From assembly GCF_036417845.1 (NCBI RefSeq), contig NW_027118693.1, forward strand, positions 4,040,001-4,104,000: 64,000 bases of DNA. The letters are read 5' to 3'. The stretch is from Apteryx mantelli (lineage: Eukaryota; Chordata; Aves; Apterygiformes; Apterygidae). Positions within the stretch are counted from its first letter, which is position 1. Every line of letters begins with the position of its first letter. Under the pieces are notes generated by a model. The model was not told the DNA's origin. It ran no database searches and worked only from the letters and a program-made list of their open reading frames with translations. Position numbers and translations under genes: made by a program. Below are positions 35,541-46,713 of this stretch, piece after piece.

Positions 35541-36400
35541 GGAAAACCGTTGCTCCCTAAGATCATGTTGATAACACTAGTAAGAGAACTCCATGGACAG
35601 ATGCACGGGGGGATGTTGTATTTAGACAACGACATTTCCCACTCATGGGCAGCACCAGGTTTGACTCAAACAATTTTACAAATAACGAAAAAGTGTTTAG
35701 TATGCATGGAATACAACACTAAATCAAAGCTAGAAGCTAAAATAAAAGGAGGGCGTCGTTAGGCTTGGATGCCGTTTCAAAAATTACAAACAGACTTTGC
35801 AGACATGACCCTGAAAGAAGGACAGAAACATCTGTTAGTCATAGTTGAACAATTATCCCGTTGGGTGGAAGCATTCCCATTCAGAAAGGCTACAGCCCAA
35901 GCGGTAGTAAAAGCCTTACTGAAAGATATCATACCACACTTTGGGGTACCGGAGGAAATAGATTCTGATAAAGGAGCTCATTTTACTGCTGAAATACTAA
36001 AAGCAATATATGAAACACTGGAAATTCAGAGAAGACTACGTACACCTTATCATCCTCAATCCTCAGGGCAGGTAGAAAGGATGAATCGTATACTAAAAAT
36101 GAAGTTAGCCAAAATTTGCAGGGAGACTCAGTGGAAGGGGACAGAAGCATTGCCATTAGCGTTACGGGAATTAAGGCGATGCCTGGGCCCAAGCCATGGG
36201 TTGACCCCTTTGAAATTTTGTTTGGCAGACCAGGTAGGATGCCAGGAACTTTTGTGCCAGCACATACCTGCCTTTTGGCAGGAGATGAAGCTGTTACCCA
36301 ATACGTTATGTGTCTGCAGAATAGTTTCAAGAATAAGAGATATACAGCTGTAATTACCCAACCTCTGCCTTTAGGAGATTACCTCCATCCATACTGACTG
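35541..36400 (+). pseudogene. pol: pol remnant: integrase
   Basis: Integrase joins viral DNA to the host chromosome. The zinc-binding HHCC end is represented by ELHGQMHGG and CLVC (35580-35715), then a stop at 35760. The core from 35769 keeps all three DDE acids: Asp in LQTDFAD, Asp in DSDKGAHF and Glu in SSGQVERMNR. The carboxy-terminal part is shifted near 36200 and runs out by about 36400. One stop plus frameshifts break the gene, although the catalytic core itself is well kept. Confidence 0.85.
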
Positions 36401-36699
36401 GGAGATTATGGTATTGTAAAAACTCGTAAAGCCAAAACCATTTACAACCAAACTGGGAGGGCCCTGTACAGGTGTTATTGTGCCCTTATTCTGCTCTTAA
36501 GGTTGCAGGTAAAGAAACCTGGATTCATCACTCCCAAGTAAAGGCGGCCCCCAGCACTGCGACCTCCTCAGAGGCCATTCCAGTTTCTTGAGCATCTGCT
36601 GCAGAAGAGAGAATACCTGTGCAACAGCAGGAAAACCTCTTCAAGGAAAACTGTATAGATTTGTCACACTCTGTGATTATTTTGTGCTATGTGTTTAAA

Positions 36700-37359
36700 T
36701 GTGATTTCTGGGTCATTTCTGTCTTTTATAGCTATTACAAGTTTAACCCTAGGCTGGGAAAATAATCACACTGAACAATTTATGACTAAGGTCTCACAAG
36801 TAGGGAATGTGTCAGAATGTTGGTACTGCCTATAGCAGCCTCAATCCCTGGACACCAATTTTGGTTGTCTAGCAAAGCCTGTTTCTGCTTTGGGCTGCTA
36901 TCAGTCCAGTTTGACATATTTACACCCTAGGGTGCCAGATTTTTGGCAGCAACCCTTTAAGGCACATTCCTATGATAAAGCTCCATAGCATGTCAACATG
37001 CCTTAAAAAATCTACAAATAGGAAGTGAGCTCTCTCTCTCAATTAGCCATCCAAAATCGATGGGCTTTAGTTTACCTGTTGGCCACATTTGTTTTTATGC
37101 AAACAAATCAAAACAAACTGAATATGATGTAAATGTCATTCAACGACATGTTCGTACCTTCCATCGAATAGCCAAAGAGCAGTCCCTGTCCAATAGCCTA
37201 GCAGCAGAGTGGTCGTGGTTGTGGTCATGGCTACCAGATCTGGGAGGGTGGACCAGATGTGTTTTAATAATTTTAATGTTAATTCTGGCAGTAGGAACTG
37301 TGCTTTTCTGTTGTATCTCATGCATGGGTCAAATACGCCTCTCATGTGTAAGGGGATAA
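36700..37359 (+). pseudogene. env: env remnant, internally deleted
   Basis: The beginning resembles a surface subunit (cysteine-bearing NVSECWYC near 36815, glycosylation sites NHT and NVS, an in-frame stop shortly after). The end is a transmembrane subunit tail from about 37060, with WLPDLGGW followed by a hydrophobic ILMLILAVGTVLFCC membrane anchor. Most of the surface subunit and the fusion region are missing. It cannot encode an envelope. Confidence 0.7.
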
Positions 37360-37400
37360 AAGTATAGACCAGCATAACATTGGAAGCAGGCATGCATGAA

Positions 37401-37414
37401 ATAAAAGGAGGGAA
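37401..37414 (+). other. Polypurine tract
   Basis: AAAAGGAGGGAA immediately before the TGTTAA start of the 3' LTR. This is the normal site for plus-strand DNA priming. Confidence 0.75.
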
Positions 37415-37921
37415 TGTTAAGAAAATTTCCACTGTACTCTAGTTTTGCAGAGAAAGAACATGCAAGGTCACAGCGCCCTGCAAGCAGAACATCTTCTCTG
37501 ACCTTGCCTTAGCCCTGTTTTTCGTACAAAGTTGAAGAACTGCAAAGAAGCCAGTTTAACCCAGCCAGCAGCACAAAAAGTTCTTCAAAGGTAACACCAA
37601 AGGAGGTGTAAATTAGCAAATGAATAATTATAAGATGGATCAAATAAGGCTGGAATGGAACTACTTCTTACTGTATCATGGCAAGGGGATTGGTAGAACT
37701 GAGAATCGTGGCTAGATCTGGTTAGTTATGTAAACTAAAGTGTTGAATATGTAACAACTTACTACTGCTTAAAAGTGGTAACAGAAAGCTGCTTGGGTCC
37801 CTTCTTCTGCTCTAAGAGGCACCTTATTGCTAGCAGTAAAACTTTAAAATTTAGAAATCTGACTCCTGCTGCTCATTACCGCTGCCCGTGAACGCACAAA
37901 AGAAAAAAGATGATTTTAACA
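37415..37921 (+). repeat. 3' LTR, 507 bp
   Basis: Begins TGTTAA and ends TTAACA, a perfect 6-bp terminal inverted repeat, directly after the polypurine tract. Its last roughly 110 bp align with the 5' remnant at 32816. Confidence 0.85.
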
Positions 37922-38026
37922 CGAGTGACCTCACAACCACAAACTGCTGCCACAGCACCAGCACTGGCCTATCAGGCACTGAGCCATAAGTGACCTCGCA
38001 ACCACAAACTGCAGCCATATGCCTGG
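37922..38026 (-). repeat. Inverted fragment of the 65-bp satellite
   Basis: About 1.6 monomers reading in the opposite direction to the main array: GTGACCTCACAACCACAAAC and CCAGCACTGGCCTATCAGGC are reverse complements of main-array blocks. Similarity to central monomers is high, unlike the diverged array edge at 32.6-32.8 kb. Confidence 0.9.
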
Positions 38027-38601
38027 TGTTATGGACAGTTAGGCTCGCTGGCCACCATAACAGGGTCTGACCCTAGGTTCCCACTGAGGCAGAAGTTCAA
38101 AGTCAGAATGGAGCAAAACAAGTTTTAATGATGCACGTACAGTAATTACAGCTTGAGCTGGGTGCCTCTGAAGAGAAACCCCGAACAAATTCCTGGGCAA
38201 TTATACCCTTACAATCTAAATTCCCACCCTCATGAGATAGTTCGGACCAATATTAATATTTAGACATGGGGTCTTCCCCTTTTTCATTGGGTTCCTTCAT
38301 TGTCTCTAGGCAGGCTGCTTCTTATCCTATTTTCAAGGTTGCAGCTTCTGCTCTCGGTTTTAACTTCTTTATCTTCCCGCCTTGAACCAGCTCTGGGGCC
38401 CTCTTTCCCATAACTAGGTAATATCTAGGAGAAAGTTCACAGCTTGCGGCCTAAGACTTCAGCAAATTCAGCTACTAATGCTAAGCAAGTTATGCTAAGC
38501 GATCAACTCTAGACAGCTTCAGTCCAATATTCTTTAACAACTATTTCCCCTCGCTATCTGCCAGGAACCCACAAAAGTCTGGGAGACTCAAGGCCGTCAC
38601 A
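38027..38601 (-). mobile_element. Probable solo LTR on the minus strand
   Basis: Read on the minus strand it starts TGTGACGGCC and ends CCATAACA. It has a TATA-like GGGTATAATT (38199-38208 on +) about 75 bp before an ATTAAA signal (38124-38129), then a T-rich tail. This order fits U3-R-U5 with no internal genes. I find no clear target duplication: CCTGG is on the left and AATGA on the right. Confidence 0.6.
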
Positions 38602-39115
38602 AATGACAGGAGACACCAACATGTGTTTGGGCAGTATATGCATTTCCGTTGGACAGTAGTGTAACGAGGGCTACGGGCTGAGGCACCAACCTCTACCCTG
38701 GAAGTGGTCACAGCAGAAGGGAATGGCTCCCATCCAAGGAACCTGCAGTCAGGAAAGTACTGCCACTCCCCATCTCCCTCCCTGTCCGCTCACATTTCAC
38801 CCCAGATGAATTCCCTCTCAACACAGGAGGAAGAAAAAAAAAAAGAAAAAAAGACAACATTGTAAAATTTCCCATGCACAGCAACACCACTTTATTGTCT
38901 GTCAAGGAAGCAACAAGAATGGGACATTATTTCCCTTCCCTTCTAAACCATGCAATTTAATTGATTTAATATCCTCTCTTCCCTTCTGCTTTCCACCAAT
39001 ATTCTCATTGCTGTGTTCTTCTCAGGGGATACCTAATGTGCAGCCTACTATTTCCCATATTGACTTTACTACTTTGCAGAACCAGCAGTGTGTTGTACAG
39101 AGGAGTGCAAAACTG
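38602..39115. other. Non-coding; 3' flank of the minus-strand receptor locus
   Basis: Contains an A-rich run (about 38827-38852) and, on the minus strand, an AATAAA (38891-38896) about 220 bp beyond the stop of the OR locus at 39116, which could be its polyadenylation signal. Confidence 0.5.
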
Positions 39116-40071
39116 CTATGAGCTCTGGGTACAAGCCAGAGCATTCCTGACCACTTTTCTGAGGGCCTCCCTGACCTCCCTGTTCCACAAGCTGTAGATG
39201 AGAGGGTTGAGCAGGGGCGTGAGGACGGTGTAGAAAAAGGAGAAGACTTTGTTGAGCTGCCTCAGAGGGGCTGTTCTGGCTATCAGGTAGACAACGGTGA
39301 GGGTGCCATAGAAAACCGTGACAACGGTGAGGTGAGAGGAGCAGGTGGAGAAGGCCTTCTGCCTGCCCACACTAGATGGGATCTTCAGGACAGCAGCTAT
39401 GATGCACACATAGGATGCCAGTGTGAATAGGAAGGGGGAGACTACATCCAAGAGAGACAGTGTGAAACCTAGTAGTTTGACAACACTGGTGTCACTGCAG
39501 GCAAGCTCCAGCAAAGGGATAAAATCACAGAAGAAGTGGTCCATTGCCTTGGGGCCACAGAACCTTAAGCGGGATAAGAAAAAAGTGGCTATTGTAGTGA
39601 GAAGGAATCCCAGTAGCCACGATGCTGCTGCCAGCCGTAGAGAGACCTTCCAGGTCATGAGACTTGCATAGAGCAGGGGCTGGCATATGGCCAAGTACCG
39701 ATTGCAGGCCATGGCCGTGAGCAGGAAACACTCAGTAGCTGCAAAAGAACCAAAGAAATAGAGCTGAGCCATATAGTCATGAGCAGAGATGGTCCTGTCC
39801 CCAGCCAGGAAGCTGGCCAGCAGCCGGGGCAGGATGGTGGAGCTGTAGCAAGTCTCCAAGGAGGACAGATTGCCCAGGAAGAAGTAAGTACATGGGAGCG
39901 TGCAGATGCTGGTCTGCCACCACGAGCACAACAATGAGGATGTTCCCAGACACGATGACCAAGTAGATCATAAGCAAGAGGAGGAAGAGTGGTGTCTGGA
40001 GTGAGGGGACACTCTCCCAACAGGAGAAACTCTACTGGTGATGTGCGGTTGTCCCATTCCCCTTTCTCCAT
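39116..40071 (-). pseudogene. Olfactory receptor pseudogene, recently broken by frameshifts
   Basis: A complete receptor layout from MEKGEWDNRT (40071, with glycosylation site NRT) to the stop at 39116, but in three frames. The first frame gives [10 protein letters not shown]. After a small indel near 39990 the second gives [16 protein letters not shown] (TM1) to MYL. A 4-bp tandem duplication (AAGTAAGT on + at 39882-39889) then shifts to the frame carrying [25 protein letters not shown] (DRY changed to NRY), HFFCDFIPLLELACSD, GRQKAFSTCSSHLTVV and PLLNPLIYSL. The last 272 codons are open and the rest of the motifs are kept, so the loss is recent. This is a class II receptor distinct from the family-14-like neighbour. 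Assembly error is an alternative, though the exact 4-bp duplication looks like a real mutation. Confidence 0.88.
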
Positions 40072-42199
40072 GAATCACCGCAGGTCCCTCATTCCTCTTT
40101 TGCCAGCAAGGCAACCTACAAGAAAGAGGATTCATTTCTTTCTTTTGTTCTTGTATAAAAGAATTGTGGAGGAAGTTTCTGTCAGAGAAAACACGGACTT
40201 TGGCCCTTCTCTGACTGTGTTTGTGTCCGCTTTATGGCCTCCAGGACTAGGGAAAGGAGAGAATATGGTTCTCCCGGAGACTTAAGCCGTGTATCTAAAG
40301 AGAAGCCCCTTCTAGGGGAACCACAGAGGTGAGCTGCTCCACGGAGGTGCTCATTTCCTGCTTGCGGGGGGGGTTAGAGGAGAGCAAGCATTCGCTCAGC
40401 CTGTGACAGGGTCTCTCCTACACCTGAAGTTATTCTGAAGAGCAACCACAGTCCCTACCAGGCAAGAAATTCCCTTTATGTGAGCACATCATGCCAGAAG
40501 CCCTTTCTCCCCAAAGGAGGAGGAGGGGCACTGCACCAAGCAGCTGATTTCAGCTCTCTGAAACACTTGTCTTGGAAGGGACAGGCTGCATGCTTCCTTT
40601 GACAGTGTGTGGATCAGGAGTTGACATCAATGGCACCGTGCAGCATGACTGCGTGAGAGGGCTCTCAGAGAGCCCCCCCCCCACAGGCTTGAGAGAGACA
40701 AGTGAGATAGATGTGAGAGAAGATGGACACCTGAGCTGATCAGCCAATATGGGCAAGAGAGATTTTGAGCAGGGTGGAAGAGAAGAGCACAGGGAAGATC
40801 ATTCGCTTTGTGTAGTTCCCCCCTCAGCAATGGTTTCTGAGGGCTTTGGGGCTGCCTCGCGGTGCAGCCCAGCAGCTGGACCTCAGCCCTGACAGCTGTA
40901 CTCGCGAGGCTCCCTGAGCAGCTTTGCTGGGAGCAGGGGTGGGTGTCTCCATGGTGAGTGCTGGGTGAGATTGGGAAGAAGCATTGTTCCCCTCCTGTTA
41001 AAGGCAAACGCCCAAGATATGCCCGTGTGCATGGCCAGGGAATTCCCTGCTGGAGAAACACAGCCCTCTACCTGGATCCCACCTCCCAGCTGAGGTGTGG
41101 GTGCCCCCGGCAGGGCTCTGGGGTGGCCCAGGAGCAGCAAAGGCATAAAGTCTAACTCTGCACCCACTGGCAAGCTCACCAGCACTCTGCTCATCAAACA
41201 AGGGAATCGAGGAAAATTCGTAGAGGGAAGAGGGAGATGGTGGGGGAAAGGCATGCAAAAAAGGACATGCCCGTACCATTCTTGCCCAGAGGTGCCACCA
41301 TGCAAAGCCTCACCAGCTCCAGAGGAACAGACCTGACTCAGAAGACACAACACAAAGCTGCAATCCTCAGGATGATGTGACGACCTCTGTGCTGACTGTT
41401 CCTGGGAAGGACAATCAAGCTGAGGTCTCAGCTCCTGTCTCTTCCCCACCATGTCCTTCTCTTCCTTGAGCTCTCTGCAAACCTTGTCCCAGGGCTCAGG
41501 CATTGCTCTGCCCTTGCCATCTTCTTCTAGCAGCTCCTGTGGCATGTGTCCAGCAGCACATGAATGCCCCCTGCTCCCCACACTGTCCTGGGGTTAATAG
41601 CACTAAGGAGTCTCTGAAGGATAAAGCTGCAGCTCGTCTCTCCCCAGGGACTGCAGAGAAAGAACAGTGCTTAATTGGCAGGAGAAAGAAACCTCTGAGC
41701 TCCTGGAAACTTTGAAAACTCCTCTGGCATGTGGCTCTCCCCATAACTCTCATTCGCTCTAAACCTGGGACATGCCCCTTTGAAAAGGAAACTGAGGCAG
41801 AGAAATCATCAGGACTCCTCCAAACTCCTGAGGAAAAGTCAGGAGGAGAGATCCCATGCATGGGCTTCCCCTCACCTCCCTGCAGATGACTGTCTGTTCA
41901 CTGACTCTCTCAGGTTTCGAGAGCCCTGATGGCCTGAGCTGGTCCCCCAGCCTCCCATGATGGTCAGTGGGAAGGGAGAGGCCGAGTCACAGGCACTTCC
42001 TCCCAGGCATGCAGACTTGTGCTGTGGGACAGGGTGAGCCCCCCCCTCCCCTTGGGTGCCAGGCTCTGCGCCCTGAGATGCAGGGGCCTGGCAGGTTGGG
42101 GGCTGAATGGAGCGGAGCTATGGATATGTCCCCCCCGGTTTGTGTCCATCTCTTGTGTTTGGGAGATGCCCATGAGCCTCCATGGCTTCCAGCATGTTA
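40072..42199. other. Non-coding flank upstream of the OR pseudogene
   Basis: GC-moderate DNA without domains. Short polyC and polyG runs occur at 40370, 40675 and 42035. Confidence 0.4.
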
Positions 42200-42435
42200 C
42201 AGGGACCAGTAATGGGAATCACATTTGCACTGTGTCCCAACTGTATATTGCAATTGCAATGTTCTGCTAAGTTTAAGTTAGACGTGTGTTGTGATTTCAG
42301 TATATAGCTGTATCATTCTGCTAAATTCAAATCACATGTAATGTCAAATGTCTTCAGATATGTACATTTGATGTTAAGCATTACATCCTCTCTGCATGGG
42401 AAAAGTAAGAGACCCTGGTCATAGAGTATTGGACT
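42200..42435 (+). repeat. LTR-like dispersed repeat, copy 1
   Basis: Shares an extended block with 52665-52900: GACCAGTAATGGGAATCACA, GTGATTTCAGTATAT, TCTGCTAAAT, then ATGTCAAAT-TCTTCA and a closing AGAG-TATTGGACTCTG. AT-rich, with the layout expected of the R-U5 part of an avian LTR. Confidence 0.6.
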
Positions 42436-43149
42436 CTGGGAGTGGGGCAGGGTGGAAACAGAGCGTCCCAGGCCTGCCGGCATCCCCATCTGGCAGAGCC
42501 CACTTGAGCTCTCGCCAGACAGCCAGCAGCATCGGGAGGGAGCCTTCTCCTTCCCGACCCCTCCACGAAGTGCTTGATAGAGGCCCTGGTGGGGGAAGAG
42601 CTGGCGGGCCCCAACAGCCCCCCAACGCCTCGCTGCTGGCCACACTGCCTGCCTGCCTTGGGGCAGCACAGCTTACCTGCACACGTCTGTGCCTGCACAG
42701 CGGGGAACACCCCACGCGCCTACAGGACTGCCCAGTGCCCCAGCACCTCTGGACACCAGTCCTGTGGGGTCCACAGTCCCCACATTGGCCAGGCAGAGCT
42801 GCTGCTGACCACAGGGGAAAGGGGAACGCAGGGGGACAGTGGGGCAGGGTGAGCAGTCCTTCTCAGGGCCCTGTGGCTGGGCCAGGGAGGGCTGATGGCT
42901 CTGGGGCTGGCTGGGATCTGGATGCTGCTTTGGCGTCAGCTCCGTGCTGGGAATATCAGGGTTTCACCCTTTGCAGGGAGCAACCTGCGCTGGGGCCATG
43001 AGCGGGGCCCTATCTGGACCCAGGCGATGTCCCACTCAGAGGCAGAGGAGGACGAGGAAGCGTGGGGATGGCCAAGGGCTCTGCCTCTCACCCACTGGCA
43101 GAGCAGCCTGGGGGAACAGGCAGAGCCTGTCTCCGTGCCCACGGTCTTT
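42436..43149. other. No gene recognised
   Basis: GC-rich. Open frames on both strands lack domains. Confidence 0.4.
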
Positions 43150-43245
43150 CTGTACATGGAGTCGCAGAGGAGTTTTGGTGGGAAGGGACCTCTGGAGGTC
43201 TCCAGTCCAACCTTCCATGCCAAGCAGGGCTGGTTGGAGCCCTAC
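43150..43245 (-). mobile_element. CR1 LINE 3' end fragment
   Basis: GGAAGGGACCTCTGGAGGTC, then TCCAGTCCAACC and CAAGCAGGGCTGGTTGGAGC, is the CR1 3' region read from the opposite strand. Confidence 0.7.
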
Positions 43246-45777
43246 GGTCTTTTCTGGTGATCACTGGACCATGCCTGATGCTGGTTACCATCCCCAAACC
43301 TGCTCTGTTCCTCTTGTCTGGGCACTGCAGGACGGCACCTCTCGCCAGTGGGTCACTGCCCTGCCTGCCTTGCTGCCACACTCGGCTCCCAGATCCCCTT
43401 CCCGTATGCAGCAGCTCCGCTCTTGCTGCTCCTGACAGCATACTCTTTGTAGCAGCAACCCAGTCACAAACGGTGCATAAACACTTGAGCTGTGATACAG
43501 AAAGCTCTGCTCTCCTAACTGCCCATCGTAAAACCAGACCCAAGGGGCTGCCTTCACTTTTTCATCCAGATAACACTCTGTGCAGTGGTACCTGCATAGC
43601 GGTTCAAACCAAATAACTCCTTTTGACTGCAGTGCACAGGTATGTCCGAGGTAGAGATGGGGAGTCAGGCCAGCAGGATGGGGACTGCGTTGGGTGAGGG
43701 CCTGAGAGGGGCAGGGCCAGGCACAGGCATGTCCACAGCGTAACTCAGGCCAGGCCCAAGGACAAGGGCAGCAGCTCCCCGGCAAGGGGGAGGAGGCCCC
43801 GCAATGACACCCGTCACTCTGTCTCCCCTGCTCTTGTGTCCAGCAGATCCCCCTCCCTGTCTGCCTGCAGACCCTCCATGCCCACCCCGCTGACCAGCAC
43901 AGCACGAGAGCCCTGGCCCTGCAGCCCCTCCGGCACCTCCTGCTGCCGCAGGGACAGAGCAGCCTGCCCCGAGCTGCGCCACAGAGAAACCTGTTTCTCG
44001 TTCTCATTTTCCATCGCTGAATGCTGCCCTGCTTTTCTCCTGGGACATCCCTGCTCCCCACAGAGCTTTTCCCCACGTGCGAATGTCCACGCTGGCCTGT
44101 CCAGCCCTGCCTGCACCCTTCCCTGGTGCTCCCCGCAGGGCCCCACGCTGCCACTGCTGCTCTGCAGCGTGAGCGAACTGTGGGGTCACAGGGGAACTCC
44201 TGACTCGGCACTGGCCATGCTGCTCAGGTGGCAAGCGGGCCCAGCCACACAGGGATCACCACCACTGACACTGCTGGCACGTGCCTGTGCTCATGGACAG
44301 CGCTCAGAGTGACCCCCAGGTGTCTGCAATGGCAGGAGATGTGTTTGGGTGGGCACTAACTCCAGCCTGTGGTGTTTCACGGAGGGTGCACGAATCCCTC
44401 TCCAGTCCCCCTTCCCGCTGCCTCCTGGCTCTCCACTGCCTCTCCGTGGGTTGCAGAGCTTTCCTTTCCCTGTGCATACCTGGATTTAGTGCTGTACATT
44501 CTGCTTACTCCACCATGGACTGTCTCTCACTTTGTGAGGCTCCACTCACTGCCCACCCCCAGGCACACATTGTCCCTGGAGATCCCCTGAGCTCTCCTGG
44601 GGGCTCAGATTCCCCTCCAGAAGAGTGGCCATCTGCCATCAGCACTGTCACCTGTGTGATAGCCCTGGGTGGGCAACTCAGAGACCATTCTCCATCTCCA
44701 CTGGCACTGGTCACTGAGAAATGAGCCCCAAATCCAATCCGTGGTCCCTAACAGATCACTTGGAGACTCTGAGCTTGTCCTCCAGAGCCCATGGAGTTCA
44801 CAAGCAGAACAGCAAGCCCTTTTGTGGTGCAATCCCTTGGGAGTATTCTTGACTCCCCCTTCTGAAGAAAGGCCAGACTTCAGGCACATCACAGAGGAGA
44901 TCCCCTTTTATTATAGAAATGTTGTTCTGGAGGCCAGGTCTGGCATAAAGGTGCCCAAAGCCTGCTCCTGCCTGTCTTCACAGGAATGCACAGGGAAGCA
45001 CAATGCTACCACCACCACGTTAGGAGAGCGCTTAGCCCATATAGCCACACTAGAGCACAGCAGGATCAGGTGGAAATAGGGAGACTAGCCCTGGAAGGAG
45101 AAAGTCCTGCTGGCTTTGCTGGATGTGTCTCCAGGAAAGATGCAGGCCCCATGCAAAGGCTGCAACCCAGAAATTCCTGCTGTGGCAGTGGGGGGATGGT
45201 CCTGAGGAGCACAGGCTCTGTCTCCACAAGCTGTGTCCGGATTCTCCTCCCCTCCCCTCCTCTCCGCTCCTGCTCTGCTTTGAGTGTTGGAGCAGTGTAG
45301 AGGCAAGGGATCAATGCACAGTGACAGCTGGCTGCCAGCCTTACAGAAGAGGGCAGTGGAATCACAGTGTGACTGTGGCCAGGGGAGCTGAGCTCTCCTA
45401 ATGGACACAGGACCCATGGTCTCAGCCCACCTGTGCTCATCCGAGCCTGACTCTGTTCCCCTGAACTCCCTCAGTGTCAGTGCCGAAAGCGACACTGCAA
45501 AGGGAAACTCCCCTCATTGCACTGGGGGCATCTGAGGGAGCTCAGACTAGCGGCCTCCGAGGTTCCCCCATCTCTGCTGATGAAGGGGGAAGCCTGGCTT
45601 CCTGCTTCAACACGGTCTCTGCGTCAGATTCAGATGAGAGTTTCCTGAGGAGAGGTGGCATGAACCAAACAATTATCCTTTTAACAATGATGTAAAAGAG
45701 AAAAGTAGGAAAGAAAGACCAGAACAGAGCCTTGATGCAGATATCCTGCGAATGATGAGTGGATGCATGTGGGACAG
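43246..45777. other. Non-coding; 3' flank of the family-14-like receptor
   Basis: No domain was recognised. The character (short pyrimidine runs, CCCTGGGG-type blocks) is like the 47-49 kb flank, which may reflect duplicated OR units, but I could not align them in detail. Confidence 0.4.
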
Positions 45778-46713
45778 TTATGGGTGCTGACATTGTCCCG
45801 GTTGAATCAGTTTCTTCAGTGCACCCTTAAGCTCCTTGTTCCTTAAGCTGTAGATGAGAGGGTTCAGTGTTGGAGGCACCACCACGTACAGAACTCCAAC
45901 CACCAGATCCTGAGCTGGGGATAACACGGAAGGGGGCTTCAGGTAGGCAAACATGGCAGTGCTGACAAACAGGGAGACGACAGCCAGGTGAGGGAGGCAC
46001 ATGGAAAAGGCTTTGTGCCGTCCCTGCTCAGAGGGGATCCTCAGCACGACTGTGAGGATCTGCACATAGGACAGAAGAATGAAAACAAAACATCCAAAGG
46101 TTAAACAAACACTAAACACAAGAAGTCCAATTTCCCTGAGGTAGGAGTCTGAGCAGGAGAGCTTGAGGATCTGGGGAATTTCACAGAAGAACTGCTCCAC
46201 GACATTGCCTTGGCAGAGTGGTATGGAAAATGTGTTCCCAGTGTGTAGAACAGCAATGAGAAAACCACTGGCCCAGACAACTGCTATCATTTTGACACAA
46301 GCTCTGCTGCCCATGAGGGTCTCGTAGTGCAGGGGTTTGCAGATGGTGACAAAGCGATCATAGGCCATGACAGTGAGAAGATAATTTTCTGCTGAGACCA
46401 AAAAGAGAAGCAGAAAGACCTGGGCAGCACATCCCAAGTAGGAAATGGCCCTGGTGTTCCTCAGGGAATTGGCCATGGATTTGGGGACAGTGGTGGAGAT
46501 GGAGTAAAGGTCCAGAACAGAGAGGGTGAGGAGGAAGAAGTACATAGGGGTGTGGAGGTGGTGGTCACAGGCTACAGCAGTGATGATGAGTCCGTTGCCC
46601 ATGAGGGCAGCCAGGTAGATGCCCAGGAAGAGCGAGAAGTGCAAGAGCTGCAGCTCCCATGTGTCTGCAAACGCCCGGAGCAGGAACTCAGTGGGGGAGC
46701 TGCTGTTGGACAT
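45778..46713 (-). CDS. Olfactory receptor, family-14-like (avian gamma-c type), intact
   Basis: A single-exon odorant receptor of 311 residues, expected in the cilia of olfactory neurons, signalling through a G protein. From the amino end: glycosylation site NSS at residue 3, TEFLLRAFAD at 8-17, GN at 39-40, HHLHTPMYFFLL at 51-62, MAYDRFVTICKPLHY at 116-130, FFCEIPQILKLSCSDSYLRE at 175-194, SEQGRHKAFSMCLPHL at 228-243 and NPLIYSLRN at 284-292. The FFCEIPQILKLSCSDSYLRE and CLPHL wording marks the large bird-specific expansion of family-14-like receptors. TM3 has DRF where DRY is usual. All conserved cysteines and NPxxY are present. The start is supported by an acceptor-like pyrimidine run ending TTGGATAG (AG at 46738-46739 on the complement), 25 bp upstream. 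Confidence 0.95.
   Translation of the reverse strand: MSNSSSPTEFLLRAFADTWELQLLHFSLFLGIYLAALMGNGLIITAVACDHHLHTPMYFFLLTLSVLDLYSISTTVPKSMANSLRNTRAISYLGCAAQVFLLLFLVSAENYLLTVMAYDRFVTICKPLHYETLMGSRACVKMIAVVWASGFLIAVLHTGNTFSIPLCQGNVVEQFFCEIPQILKLSCSDSYLREIGLLVFSVCLTFGCFVFILLSYVQILTVVLRIPSEQGRHKAFSMCLPHLAVVSLFVSTAMFAYLKPPSVLSPAQDLVVGVLYVVVPPTLNPLIYSLRNKELKGALKKLIQPGQCQHP

Larger units (their letters stand above)
32816..37921 (+). mobile_element. Defective class-I (gammaretrovirus-like) endogenous retrovirus
   Basis: About 5.1 kb in the order LTR remnant, primer-binding site, gag-like, pol, env remnant, polypurine tract, LTR. The 5' LTR keeps only its last roughly 117 bp. Protease and the start of reverse transcriptase are missing, and all genes carry stops and frame changes. 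Comparing the shared LTR ends by eye, about one position in five differs, so the insertion is old. It lies between satellite in direct orientation (left) and inverted satellite (right), so the present structure reflects rearrangement as well as insertion. It cannot be active. Confidence 0.9.
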
